From: Musa acuminata AAA Group
Taxonomy: Eukaryota > Streptophyta > Magnoliopsida > Zingiberales > Musaceae
Assembly: GCF_036884655.1 (NCBI RefSeq)
Contig: NC_088354.1
Span: forward strand, 17,486,001 to 17,550,000
Length of the DNA stretch: 64,000 nucleotides
Direction: 5' to 3'
The position numbers and the translations under genes are program-made. The notes beneath the pieces were generated by a model. It saw nothing but the letters and a program-made list of their open reading frames with translations. It ran no database searches and had not been told where the DNA came from. This document shows positions 13,117 to 29,630 of the stretch, piece after piece; position 1 is the first letter of the stretch, and the number at the start of each line of letters is the position of its first letter.

Positions 13117-16100
13117 ATGTACGGCGTCGAGGCGAGCGGGGCGGAAACCGAGCGGACCGCCTTCCGGCGGGCGGAGAAACGGTACAAGCTCTACAAATCT
13201 CAGCCTCCCAGATCCCGGTTCGCTTCTTGGGCTCAAACCCTAAACCTCTCTCTCTCTCTCGATCCTTTTCTTTCTTCCTGCCTGCTTTCTTACGAAGAAT
13301 TCGATGCTTTGTGGTTGCAGGAAGCAACCGGTTGTGAACCGGACCGATCTCTCGGACGTCATCGATTTCCTTGCGGTCCTTGAATCCTTCGAACGCGACG
13401 GAGGTACTCCGGAGGGTATCTACAGATTCGAGTGCCCGGGTTTTGCTCTTCCAATCTTTTGCCTCAAAGATCGACCAGGTACAGAGTGGGCCGTCGTCCT
13501 TGGTTCTGCTACTGTTTCTTTTGCGCTTTTTTCTTTTCTTTTGTGTGATTTTGATAAGGAAGGAATTTGTAAGTTATTCACTTGGAGTCTATAGGCTTGT
13601 GAAGTCAATGTTGCAAACTAAGTTGAAGGAAGAAAACGATTCTGAGTCCGCATTTAGTTCCTTTACTGCTTCCAAAGTTCGTAGCAGGGATTATTACGTC
13701 TATTTCTTATCTATGCTTGTTGGGTGTTCTTTGTGTTCGTTCGTTCTGGGCTTATCAGATTCAGGTTTTGATGGTCATCTCCAGTATTTTCTTAACTCAG
13801 TTTTTGATTCATGATATTGTTGTGAACATGGTTTTAGGATGTCTTCGTCTTTTCTATTTTTTTTGTTGCTGCTGTGCAGACTGGGTTAAGCTTCCATCAT
13901 GACATGGAGTTTGTTCCCATAAGCATTAAAATGATTTTTAAAACATAGAAAATGGGCTTTCGGCAATAACAAATAGTGGTTAGACACAAGCATATGATGT
14001 CATTTCCTAAATATGCTTGAAAACATGAAACTTGCTTCTGTGTTAGTTCTAAGCAAAGAAAGTGTGTAAATATTTGTTGGTGTGTCATGATTGCACTTGG
14101 ATTTTGGCAAAAAAAGAAATTAAAGTTGTTTAAGGCCTCATGACATGGAGACAGCAAAGTATCTTGGAGCTCTGGTGTGTTAAGGCAGGTTACACTTGTT
14201 GGTGAAATGAGGTGCACTTGGTTAATATATATACACACATCTATACACATGTTTTCGAGGTGCAAAACAAAACTATTGTTCACCAATGTTTAAATAATGT
14301 AAAATTAGATGTGGTTTGCCAATACTCAAGTAAATTAAATTTTTAGATCAATCACATAGTTATAGTGAACTTGAACATCTGTTTCTGTTTTGATTCTTAA
14401 CAATTGTTGTTTTAATATTTTAAAGTGAGTTGGGCTAGATATGTTGTCACATACATGATTGCATTGTGTTATATCTTGATTGTCTGGTGGCAATGGTGGT
14501 GCTGCAACATCAGTTGGTTAGTCCAGATCAAAATCCAAAAACATTAATTAGAAAAAAAAATCACATAGAGTAATTTTGTTACTAGTCAAATAACTCCAAC
14601 TAATCATGCTATCTCTGGGGTACTCTATATGTAATAGAATATTCAAATTCTAATACATGTAATGAGCTGGTCAACCTTTGCAACATGATTTATCTTTCTA
14701 AAATTCAAACCTGATAAGTACAAACATGTACACTCAACTTTCCAACTGTGGTATGATCAGGAACCATGTGGCCTTGAGGAAGTGTACTAGATCAGGATCA
14801 TCATTAAAATTGGCAACCGCCTCAAGATCACCATGACCAAATCGGGGAAGTAACAAACACAACTTATCCTTAGGCACCTTTTTTCCATACAGACTTTCAC
14901 CATCTCTTTGTCACTTGTCTCACTCCCTTTTTAATATGAGCTCAATAATGTCTAAGATGGAGATGAAAGTGATAGATTATAAGGACAATAGAGAAAGTGC
15001 AGTTTTTTGTGGACCATTGAGCTGTGAAGCAGCTATAGAAGTGGGCCACCTGTTCACTGAGCAGCTATAGAAATCCATGGATTTGCCATATGGATCTGAT
15101 CACCTGCACTAGAGGAGAGAATAACTCAGGATAGGAATAGAGATATTGGGTTTTGGTTAGTGAGTTTAAGGTTTTTTTTTCAAATTGTGCAAAAAGTGGA
15201 ATGTGATGGACATCATTCTTCACTATCATCTTATTAGACAAGTTATCATTGGTCAGACCAAAATATAAAATCGTGTTTCTTGTTTTGATACGATTACTCA
15301 TTAACCAACTAATCTCATCTATGGTTTCAGTTTGGTTAGCGTGTGGTGTCAGGAATAATGGTTGACACCATCATGAGTTGTTCAGCTTTGTGAAGACATC
15401 AGATGTATTTAAACATTTGTTGATTTTGAAAATTAAATGTGATGTTGGGTATTTTCTCTTATTCTTATTATTTATATATACAGTTTCCTGGCAATGCTGA
15501 TTGCCGATCAGTATTTCTGTCTTAACGTCAGATAGAAAAATCTGATGCCATAGGATCGGGATATCTTTGCTGGAAGTTTCACATTTTTATTTGTAGTCTT
15601 ATTCTTGTCCTATACATCTGGCTACTTACAAGAGATGTGCATCAGCTATTTTCTTTAGAACCTTGATTCTAGTTATAAAACCATTAGCTGATATGGTTCA
15701 TATTTGTTATTTTCATGTAGGATTTTATTTTATTCCATGTGCATTGACTATTGAAGAACAGTGCTACTGGATCAGGCAGAGTTTGATTAGCTTTCCTCAG
15801 CCTCCTAACAGAACAAACCATACAGCTATTTATGGCCCAATTTCTGACTTATTAACTGCTGTTCAAAACAAGAAGATTTTGGTGGAAGCAGAAAATTCAA
15901 ACGTGAGTCTGGTTGACAACAATATGCTTGCACCTAGATATATCTTTTCAGAAACAAGTCTTGATACACATGTAGAGGGGCATGATTCATGCAAATCAGT
16001 TTCAGCATCAGTTCTCCTAAGAAAACTGCGTTGGAGTACCCTTGGCCTACAGTTTGACTGGTCTAAGGTACATTGAGGTTTCATTTTTGTATTTTACTTG

Positions 16101-19100
16101 TTTTCCAATTCAGTGAAGAGTTCCCCTAGTTTTTAAGTAGAGATATAGAATCATAGATGAACATTGGGAAAATATTTTTGACTATAGTTTGGGTATAGAA
16201 TAGGAATATAGGATGAAATGGTCTGTCTCTATATTCAAAAGAAAATTGTTGTATTTATATGCCGTTGTCATCTATCATTAATATTATTATAGTGAATTTC
16301 CATTTAAGTGAAGAGTTCACCTTTTTTTTTAGTAGATATATAGATGTCCATTGGGAAATAAATTTTGGCTATAATTTGGGTATCGAATAGTTAGAGGATA
16401 AAATGTATCTTTGTATGCAAAAGAAAATTTGTACTTATATATCATTTTTAGCAACTGAAGATAAATTGCTTAAGGTTAAGAATGAAGCAAAATAGAGTTA
16501 AATGATGCTTTATATATCTGGAATTCCAATTGACGGAGGGCACTTGAAAGTTGAAACAGTGATATCCTGTTCGCAGTAGCTTGCTATCATAGTTTTATGA
16601 GTACATGTGCTTGACACTTACTAAAAGAAGATGCCTGCTTTAAAATTCGTTCTTGTTACATACCTCGCTTGGTCAGTTATCAGAAAACACCGTGGTTATT
16701 GTTAAGTCAATTAGAACCTTATTCCTGATTTTTGTTTGCTTGGAAATCAGGATGTTTCTTTTGGTACTTTTGGCGTATTAATTTTTCTCCTTCATAGAGA
16801 TGGGTTTTGCTCATGTAAGAATGCAAAACTTTTAATAGCAGTTAAGTTTCATCTATATACTTTCTATATTAAGCCTATAATGAATGCTTTGAGATTTACT
16901 AGTATTTGGAGTGCTTTCTGTTGTCCCAGTTTGCTGATTTACTTGTTTGGAATTATTGCTTTTTGAGGATGATTAGGTTGAGTGCATCTTTTTTATGCAA
17001 AATGTGACAAAGAACCAACCCTATTACAAGCCTATCTTCATAAATGCTAGAGAATACACATTATATTGTTAAGTACACTGATTCAGCTGATTTACCTGTT
17101 TGCAATTTTAACTTTTGTTGAAAAGACAAAGATGATCATATTGAGTGCATCTTTCTTATGCAAGAAAAAAGAAATAGAACTGCCACATTTCTGGAAAACT
17201 TACATTCTTCAGAAATGCTGGGATAATTTTATCCAGAATTGGAAGTTCATCAATTTGACTAATGTTTTGCTTTATAGGTATCATGTCCTATTCACATGTG
17301 GTCCTTGCTTGCTTTTTTGTGTTGCGTCATCACTTATCTCTTGGTTTATGTTTGTTATGATGTAGCGCAACTATGATGTATCTCTCCCTCATAACAAGAT
17401 ACCAAATGATTTATGTCTTCTTGCCAAGAAGATGGCAGTACCAGCCATGTCATCAGGGGAAGAATTCCAGCCCGAAGCTGCAATAGTGAACTATTTTAGT
17501 CCAAGTATGTCACAACATATCTAAAACCCCACAGTTCTATTGCTAGTTGGTTAAGAGATGGTACCACTGGTATGTTGGTTCCACTGATTTATGATGTAAC
17601 AACCTAAGAGAGATTCTTTGCAGGTGACATGCTTGGTGGTCATCTTGATGACATGGAAGCGGATTGGAGTAAGCCTATTGTAAGCATAAGGTATGCTTGC
17701 CTTAAATTGACCTTGGTTGTTAAGCATCTAGTAACAAGCTCATGAACTTCGTAAATCTCTTATAGCCTGGGGTGCAAAGCTATTTTTCTTCTTGGGGGAA
17801 AATCTAGAGAGGATATGCCTGTTTCCATGTTCCTTCGTAGTGGAGACATCATACTTATGGCTGGGCAAGCAAGAGAATGCTTCCATGGTTAGTTCTCATT
17901 TCTGTTTTTTTTTTTAATTTTTTCTTTTGGCGTTAAGATCCTTGTATTTTATTTTTTGCAGATCCACTCTTTTGCATAATTAGCATATTCATATCGCTCT
18001 GATAATTCTTGTTGAAGATGTCAATCTGAACTGCTGACTAACTAATTCATATACAGGAAATATGCTAGAAAGCATTGTCTTCTTTTTCCATGTATTGTGT
18101 TTCTTAATAAGTCTGATGTTATACATTGGATCTGGTGAAAAAATATATCTTCCAAACCAACTCAGGCTTGACCCAATACTTGTATCCAATTAGTATATAG
18201 AATTATGTATTGACATGAACAATGCAGATGCAAAGTAAAACAATCACAAACATCAAACAAGGGAATCAAGTTTGGGAATAGTGATGCGAATGATGATCCA
18301 ATATGGGTCTAAGGGTCTAAAGTGTGCTGCCTAAACTTCACATGCACATGTTATCTCTATGTATGAATCGGTGAAAGCAAGGCTGCAATAAAGCAATTTG
18401 TCATGGTGCCGATGCAAAAAGGTTATTTGATTCTATTCAGGTTAAACCTATTCTGTTTCATGTATCTCTCTTCTTAATAGCTATGCTTAGCAGTCAAATT
18501 TGATTATCCAAGACTTTCCTGTATTTGTTATAGACCTATTCCTATGGGCTCATTACATGTCAAGTATTAGGTTCTTTTTTGGATCTTATAGATTGCCCAA
18601 CCAAGACTTGGCTCTACTATAGTATGATTCATTATATAATGTTGGCCATATCTTCTTAAGTTATAGTGTAGCTTATTTGTAGGTGGTTCTTTTTTTCTTT
18701 TTGATGAAAGCCAGGGTAGGGATTCTGGACAATCCCTTTTCTTGTGTTTTATGTGATATTGGTTGATTTTGAGCTAGTCCCCAATGGATTTGATCACTTC
18801 CAAGCTGATCTTAGGTAGGTTCTAGAGGAATTTGATCGATCCTACACAATCCAGGCAGATTCTTGTTGATTCTTGGTTGATTCAATTGACTTCTGGTCCG
18901 ACGATCTGATCCAGCTAATCTCGACTGATCTCAAGTTCAAAAACATACAATTTCATCATTTCTCTCTTTTGTTCTGTCAAACAGTAATTTTTCTTCAATA
19001 ATTTTCTTATCCTACTTTCTGTTGTTGGTTTCGAGAGGATAAGGATGTTCACCCAACACAAATGTTTGGTAGAGACGGTGTTTTAGTAATGCACACATCA

Positions 19101-19918
19101 CTTGTGTGTTTGGATCCAAGGTGGGTTGTAGTCGACCAATTCTCCCAACATCCATGTCAAAAACCCTTTGGTAGTCTTATAGCTTACATGAAGAAGCATG
19201 TACAGGGTGGTTGCAACAAGAGGTGGTGTCAAGATTTGAATTTGTTGCAATCATACAGGTTATGGGTGAGCACATAGCTGACAATTGGTTTCTTTACCAT
19301 TGTTGTTAAATTGTATTATGTACTGTACCAGCTAAAGATTGTCTAATATTACATCGGGAGCTATATCGATCTAGGTTGCAGATGTTTGCTGAGAGTAGAT
19401 TATGTTACCAAATTGTGCTGGAGGTTGCGTTGTCATGTAAGTTGCCATTCTTGCGCTCTGAGGCAGGTGAAAGATTTCTCCCAAGAGATTAACACACTAT
19501 TATAATGAACTAATTTCAATTACAAATAACAAAGAGTTAATTCTGCAGCCATAAAGCAGAAAAGGTTCTCTTTCTTTCTTCTTGCTTTGTGGTAACATGG
19601 TCATTAAGCCACCGGCCATTATAAGCGACACTGAGCTCATTAATACTTTGACGATGGGTGATAATCTGAAGATTTTAGAATTGTGGTTGTTACTTGATTT
19701 TTCCCCATATATTGCTGTTAATAACAGCAATAAGTATTGGAGACTGTTTTAACTCTGTTCTGGTTTCTATTTGAACAGGAGTTCCTCGGATCTTCATAGA
19801 CGACGAGCATGCAGAGAATTCTGATCTGTTGTCACAATTTTCGGGTGAAGATGATCGCTGCTTCATGGATTACATAAAAAGCTCAAGAATAAATATCAAT
19901 ATCAGACAGGTCAACTAG
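13117..19918 (+). CDS. ALKBH1-like 2-oxoglutarate/Fe(II)-dependent dioxygenase (nucleic-acid demethylase family), complete, 7 exons
   Basis: Exons: 13117-13217, 13321-13478, 15721-16067, 17366-17504, 17624-17690, 17766-17887 and 19779-19918 (TAG at 19916-19918). They join into 357 codons with GT-AG borders throughout. The start is the ATG whose frame gives [18 protein letters not shown], the N-terminus typical of plant ALKBH1, and the exon 1-2 splice gives [18 protein letters not shown]. Landmarks: [38 protein letters not shown]; metal-binding HLD (His255, Asp257); distal His311 in ECFHG; and RININIR (348-354), matching the AlkB RxNxxxR 2-oxoglutarate-binding signature. All key residues are present. 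Relatives remove methyl groups from DNA or tRNA (6mA, m1A, m5C processing); which substrate applies here cannot be read from sequence. It is convergent with the IDD-like gene 256 bp downstream. Intron 6 is about 1.9 kb with no recognised insertion. Confidence 0.88.
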
Positions 19919-20174
19919 AAGCATGTCAACAATTTTGCAATTGGAACAGCATTTCCTTTATGACAATACCAATTTCCTTATTTTAGCTCAAGTGGCTTAG
20001 CTTGTTATTAACAATGGGGAAAGAAAATTTTTAAGGACATCATCAGTACGGCAACGGCGATAGCACATGACTTTTGACTGGGGATGTCATCTTGGAAGAG
20101 TTGAATGGGGGAGGAATGATCGCTTCATTGTTGTGATCCATATACAGCTGAAGAGTGATGTTGAATTGGTTCTG

Positions 20175-20624
20175 CTACGGCCGGAACCGTTGGTGGCAAC
20201 TGTAGCAAGTGATCTCCAAACATGCAGAGTTGATCCTCCTGGTGGCTATCTCCTTCATCCTCTCGGCCTTCTTCACCTCTTCTCTGGCTCGCTCCCAGAC
20301 CAGCTGAGCACGGGCAAACTCTTGCTCAGCCAACTCTAGCTCCCTCCTTGTCAGCTCTCTTATCTGTTCAGCATAAGCATTCTCTACAGCTGCAAGTCGG
20401 ATCTGCTCTGCAGTTTGTTGCTTCAATAGTTGCAGACTCCTCGCATAGCCGTGGGATTCCTCAGTCGCAGATGGCTGCAGTGTGCTGATACTCATTGACA
20501 GATTAAGATCAAGTAGCGGATGGTCAGATGTGTCCGTTCCAGCCGAGGACTTTGGTGCATGAGAGGGAGGTCGGGTGGAGGAGGAGAGTAGCAGCCGCAG
20601 TTCTCTTTGATCATCCTCTTCCAT
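20175..20624 (-). CDS. IDD14/15/16 (SGR5-type) C-terminal-domain protein lacking zinc fingers; possible microProtein
   Basis: An intronless frame of 149 residues starting MEEDDQREL. An upstream in-frame ATG at 20714 would add 30 residues, but it lies upstream of the apparent TATA box, so the inner ATG is preferred. Features: an LxLxL EAR-type repressor motif, LDLNL (residues 38-42); a long charged helix or coiled coil (about 64-131, with RRELELAEQEFARA); and a Cys-pair tail, ITCYSCHQRFRP (138-149). This tail and helix match what I recall as the C-terminal region of INDETERMINATE DOMAIN factors of the SGR5/LPA1 group, which act in shoot gravitropism and plant architecture. The four N-terminal C2H2/C2HC zinc fingers of those factors are absent. 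It could therefore dimerise with full-length IDDs without binding DNA. The alternative is a truncated retro- or pseudogene, but the frame is clean and ends naturally. No neighbouring zinc-finger exon was seen. Confidence 0.7.
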   Translation of the reverse strand: MEEDDQRELRLLLSSSTRPPSHAPKSSAGTDTSDHPLLDLNLSMSISTLQPSATEESHGYARSLQLLKQQTAEQIRLAAVENAYAEQIRELTRRELELAEQEFARAQLVWERAREEVKKAERMKEIATRRINSACLEITCYSCHQRFRP

Positions 20625-20695
20625 AGGACCAAAAGAGAGACAGATAACCCAAGAGCAAAAGGATGTGGCGGAGTATGGTGTAGTGACTAGCCTCC

Positions 20696-20703
20696 TTATA
20701 TAA
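20696..20703 (-). promoter_or_regulatory. TATA box of the IDD-like gene
   Basis: TTATATAA (palindromic) lies about 72 bp upstream of the preferred ATG on the minus strand and is followed downstream by AGG. The spacing suits a short 5' UTR of about 40 nt and supports the inner start codon at 20624. Confidence 0.5.
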
Positions 20704-24863
<4,160 letters not shown>

Positions 24864-24868
24864 TCGCG

Positions 24869-25472
24869 TGTTGGGCTAATGGCCCATATTCAATCCATAT
24901 GGGCTTTATCAGCCCACAGCCCATACCCTCTCTTAACCTAACCCTAATTAAGATTAGGGGGGTGTGGTGGCTGCGTTTTAGAGGCAGATTAAGGCTATAA
25001 AAAGGCAGCAACGAGGCAGATCTTTGGAGCCACGAGATTCCAAAGAGAAGAAGGAGAACAAGGCAAAAAAAAAAGAGAAAGAAAGGAAAGAAGACAAGGA
25101 CAACGCAGAGAGACTGTTCTCAATCATCTAGTAGTGTTCTCATCTCAGGTTAGATCAAATCTACAGTAGGCTCTTGCTGTGATTACTTGGGAGGTTTTAG
25201 ATATTGTGGGCAGTGACGTGATCCTTGTATCCCAGTTATTCTCTTGTGGTTGTTGCTAGGGTTTTGAGCAAGAGATTGAGATTTGTACATTCATTATTCT
25301 CATAGTGGATTATCTCTAGTTTACCCCGTGGTTTTTACCCTTCACATTGAAGGGGTTTTCCACGTATATCTTGGTGTTCTGTTTGATTGTGTTTCCATTT
25401 TATTCCGCTGCGTATTTTGGTCTTCTAGTATTTGTTCCTATACAAAGGTTATTCCTGTTTATATCCCCATCA
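24869..25472 (+). repeat. Element F 5' LTR
   Basis: 604 bp, TG...CA ends. A TATA box (CTATAAAAAG, 24995-25004) lies about 126 bp in, marking the probable U3/R start. A preceding block with TTGGGCTAATGGCCCAT and CCTAACCCTAATTAAGATTAGG contains small inverted repeats. Confidence 0.93.
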
Positions 25473-25473
25473 A

Positions 25474-25486
25474 TTGGTATCAGAGC
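25474..25486 (+). promoter_or_regulatory. Primer-binding site, element F
   Basis: TTGGTATCAGAGC directly after the 5' LTR. It is complementary to the 3' end of initiator Met-tRNA, the usual primer of plant copia elements. Confidence 0.85.
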
Positions 25487-25520
25487 GGGATTTTTGGTGA
25501 TTTAATTTTTGTATTTGAAC

Positions 25521-28500
25521 ATGGAGGCCAGTAATATTTCTCGCATGATTAGTTTGAATGGAAATAATTGGATGATATGGAAACCAAGAATGGAAGATCT
25601 CTTGTATTACAAAGATTTGTATGGACCTTTGCAAGGGGATAGTGCAAAACCTATAACTATGACAGATGATGAGTGGAAGAGGTTAGATCGAAAAACAATT
25701 GGGTTTATTAGACAGTGGCTTGATGATAGTGTCTTTCACCATGTTTCTACTGAAATTTCTGCATATTCTCTTTGGAAAAAATTGGAAAGTCTCTATGAAA
25801 GAAAAACAGTTGGCAACAAAGCTTTTTTGATCAGAAAACTTGTGAACCTAAAATATAGAGAGGGTGCTTCTATTGCTGAGCATTTGAATGAAATGTAGAG
25901 TATTACTAACCAGTTATCCTCTATGAAAATGTCTCTTGATGATGAGTTGCAGGCATTGTTACTTCTCAGTTCATTACCAGAAAGTTGGGAGACACTGGTG
26001 GTTTACCTTAGTAATTCTGCGCTAGATGGTATTGTCACTATGAGTCAAGTAACAAGCAGTTTGTTGAATGAGGAGTTGAGAAGAAAGAGTTCGGCAACAT
26101 CTCAGAATGATTCACAGGCACTTATCTCAGAGAACAGAGGAAGGTCAAAGTCTAGAAGCAGTTCACGTATGGGTAGGAGCAAGTCAAGATCAAGAAAAGA
26201 TATTGTTTACTATAACTGTGGTGAGAAAGGACATTACAAGAACCAATGTAAGCAACCTAAGAAGAACAAAAAAAAGGGAAAAGAAGTGGAGTCTACAGAG
26301 TCAAAGGATAATACTACAGCTATAGTGCAGGGTGGTGATTATTTGATTTTGTCTCCTTTTGATGATATTTTTTCTTGTGTGTGTCAGGATCTTGAGTGGG
26401 TGATTGACACAGGTGCTTCTTATCATGCTACACCTCGGAGAGAGTTTTTTGCTACATACAGGTCTGGAAACTTTGGTGTTGTCAAGATGGGCAACTATGG
26501 CACAGCAGACATCATTGGCATGAGTGATATCCATTTAAAGACCAACCTTGGCTGCAAGTTGGTACTTAAGGATGTGAGGCATGTGGTTGACTTGAGGCTG
26601 AATTTAATTTCAGTTGGAATACTAGATGATGAAGAGTATGAAAGCAGATTTCACAGAGGGCAATGGAAGCTCAGTAAGGGTTCTCTTGTTATAGCTAGTG
26701 GAAAGAAATATCATACTTTGTACAGGTTGCAGGCTAAAGCTTATGGTGAGCAGTTAAATGCTATAGAGAAAGACTTCAGTATGGAGTTGTGGCATAGGCG
26801 ATTGGGACACATGAGCGAGAACGGGCTGTAAGCTCTTTCCAAGAGAGAGGTATTACCAGATCTCAGAGGTATACATCTGAACCCTTGTATTGATTGTTTG
26901 GCTGGTAAACAACATAGAGTTTCATTTGCTAGTGCTGCTTTGTCTAGAAAAATGCATGCCTTAGACCCTGTTTATACAGATGTATGTGGTCCTTTGAGGA
27001 CAAAAACTCCTGGTGGATCTGTTGATGTTCTTGGTATAAGTGGTGCACTTTATTTTGTCACTTTTATAGATGATTTTTCCAGGAAAGTTTGGGCTTATGC
27101 TTTGAAGACCAAAGATCAGGTTATTAATGTCTTCAAAGAGTTTCATGCCAGGGTTGAAAGGGAGACAGAAAGGAAATTGAAATGCATAAGATCAGATAAT
27201 AGTTGTGTGTATACAGGATTGTTTAATGACTATTCTATGTCACATGGGATCCAACATGAGATGACAGTTCCTAGTACACCTCAGCATAATGCAATTGCAG
27301 AGAGGATGAATCGCACCATCATGGAAAAGATCAGATGTATGCTTTCACAGGCCAAGCTACCCAAAAGGTTTTGGGATGAGGCTTTGAGGACTGCAGTTGA
27401 TGTGATTAACTTATCACCATGTACAACCCTAGATGGTGATGTTGCAGAGCATGTATGGTCAGGGAAAGATGTTTCCTACAGGCATTTGAGAGTGTTTGGT
27501 TATCGTGCATTTGCACATGTTCTAGATAATAAGAGGTCCAAGCTGGATGGTAAGTCTAAAGAATATATTTTTCTTGGTTACTCACATGATCAGTTTGGTT
27601 ACAGGCTTTGGGATCCAGAAAAGCAGAAGGTGTTCAGGAGCAGAGATGTGGTCTTCTTTGAGGATCAAACCTTTGAGGATTTGAAGAAGAAGGCACCAGC
27701 CAAGACTTCTGCAGAAGGATTAGCAAATTGTGACCCAGTTATTCCTCCAGTATATCAGGGTGATGGGGGAGATGTGCAGGAAAATAGTGTAGAGCCTGAT
27801 GTTGATTTACCTGCAGGACATGTTGAGCAAGAAGAAGTAGGAGAGCAAGTTCTCGCAGAACCTCAGTTGAGAAGATCTTCTAGACAACGTCAACCTTCCA
27901 GAAGATACTTTACAGATGAGTATGTGATGCTTACTGATGCAGGTGAACCAAAGAGTTACCAGGAAGCAGTTGAGAGTGAGCAGAAAGAGAAGTGGTTAGT
28001 TGCTATGCAGGAAGAGATGGATGCTCTTCAGAAGAACCACACTTATGATTTGGTGTTACTACCAAATGGAATGAAGGCCTTGAAGAACAAGTGGGTTTTT
28101 AGGTTGAAGACTCAAGAATATTGTTCTCAACCAAAGTACAAAGCTAGATTGGTTGTGAAAGACTTTGGTCAAAAGAAATGTATTGACTTTGAAGAGATAT
28201 TTTCTCCTGTTGTTAAAATATCTTCTATTCGTGTTGCTCTTGGTATTGCTGCTAGCTAGGACTTGGAGGTTGAGCAGTTAGATGTGAAGACAGCTTTCCT
28301 TCATGGTGATTTGGAGGAGGAAATTTATATGGAGAAACCAGAAGGCTTCAAAGTCAAATGTAAAGATAATTTTGTCTGCAAGTTGAAGAAGAGCTTGTAT
28401 GGGCTAAAGCAAGCTCCAAGACAGTGGTACAGAAAGTTTGATTCATTTATGACAGAAAATGGATACAAAAGAACAGCTTCAGATCATTGTGTGTACATCA

Positions 28501-29501
28501 AATGGTTTGGTGAGGATTTTATTATTCTCTTACTTTATGTTGATAACATGCTTATTCTTGGGAAAGATATGTCTAAAATTGACAAGTTGAAGAAGGAACT
28601 GAGTGAGTCTTTTGCAATGAAGGACATGGGGCCAGCAAAGCAAATACTAGGCATGCAGATTTCTCGTGACAGGAAAAACAAGAAGATTTGGTTGTCACAG
28701 GAGAAATACATCGAGAAGGTATTGGAAAGATTTAGTATGAGCAATGCTAAACCAGTTGGTTCTCCTCTTGCAGGTCACTTCAAGTTGTGCTCAGAACAGA
28801 GTCCGTCAAGTGATGAGGAGAAGGAGAAAATGCAAAAGGTTCCTTATGCTTCAGCAGTTGGAAGTTTAATGTATGCAATGGTATGTACGAGGCCAGACAT
28901 CGCATATGCAGTGGGTGTTACTAGCAGATTTCTTGCAAATCCAGGCAAAGAGCACTGGGCAACAGTGAAGTGGATTTTTAGATATCTCAAAGGGAGCTCT
29001 AAGGTTTGTTTAAGCTTTGGAGGTGGACCACCTGTGTTAACAGGTTACACAGATGCAGATATGGCAAGAGATATAGATACGAGGAAGTCTACTTCAGGTT
29101 ATGTACTTACTTTTGCAGGGGGAGCTATGTCATGGCAATCCAGGTTGCAAAGGTGTATTGCTCTCTCTACCACAGAAGCAGAATATATTGCTGCTACAGA
29201 GTTATGCAAAGAAATGTTATGGATGAAAGAATTCTTACAAGAATTGGGGCTGAAACAGGAAAATTATGTAGTGCATTGTGATAGCCAAAGTGCCATCCAT
29301 TTGTGTAAGAACCCAATGTTTCATTCCAAGTCAAAGCATATAGATGTCAGATACCACTGGATTCGAAATATATTTGAAGAGAAGTAGTTGCAGCTTCAAA
29401 AAATTCATACAGATGACAACGGAGCAGACATGTTGACGAAGACCTTACCAAAAGAAAGACAGGAGATATGCCGACAGCTGGTCGGCATGGCTTCACATTG
29501 A
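25521..29501 (+). pseudogene. Element F gag-pol polyprotein with four premature in-frame stops
   Basis: One frame runs from ATG 25521 (MEASNISRMISLNGNNW) to TGA 29499-29501, after a typical copia end with DDNGADMLTKTLPK. Order: gag UBN2-type region; zinc knuckle near 26212-26254; protease WVIDTGASYHATP (about 26397); integrase with LWHRRLGHM and CIDCLAGKQ; integrase core; reverse transcriptase from about 28000; RNase H with TDADMARD. Premature stops lie at 25896-25898 (TAG), 26829-26831 (TAA), 28257-28259 (TAG) and 29385-29387 (TAG). All are in frame and there is no frameshift. The first two fit C-to-T changes at CAG/CAA codons. The zinc knuckle reads YYNCGEKGHYKNQC, where the first Cys is Tyr, and the RT box reads YVDN instead of YVDD. 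The protein is dead. Confidence 0.92.
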
Positions 29502-29630
29502 GGAGTCATGGGACAGCCTCCCTTATGGGCTGAAGGGGGAGGTTGTTGATATGCCGACAGCTGGTCGGCATGGCTTCACATTGAGGAGTCATGGGACAGC
29601 CTCCCTTATGGGCTGAAGGGGGAGGTTGTT
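29465..29630 (+). repeat. 83-bp tandem duplication spanning the polyprotein end and polypurine tract of element F
   Basis: Two head-to-tail 83-bp copies (29465-29547 and 29548-29630) read as identical. Each holds the last codons, the stop, the polypurine tract (GGCTGAAGGGGGAGG) and the first four LTR bases (TGTT). The right-hand tract at about 29611-29626 abuts the real LTR. Confidence 0.9.

Noticed and set aside
13304..13594. ATG at 13304 (MLCGCRKQP...) as the start of the ALKBH1-like protein
   Set aside because: The first codons read through a splice acceptor (TTGCAG at 13315-13320). Exon 1 at 13117-13217 gives the conserved N-terminus and keeps the frame.
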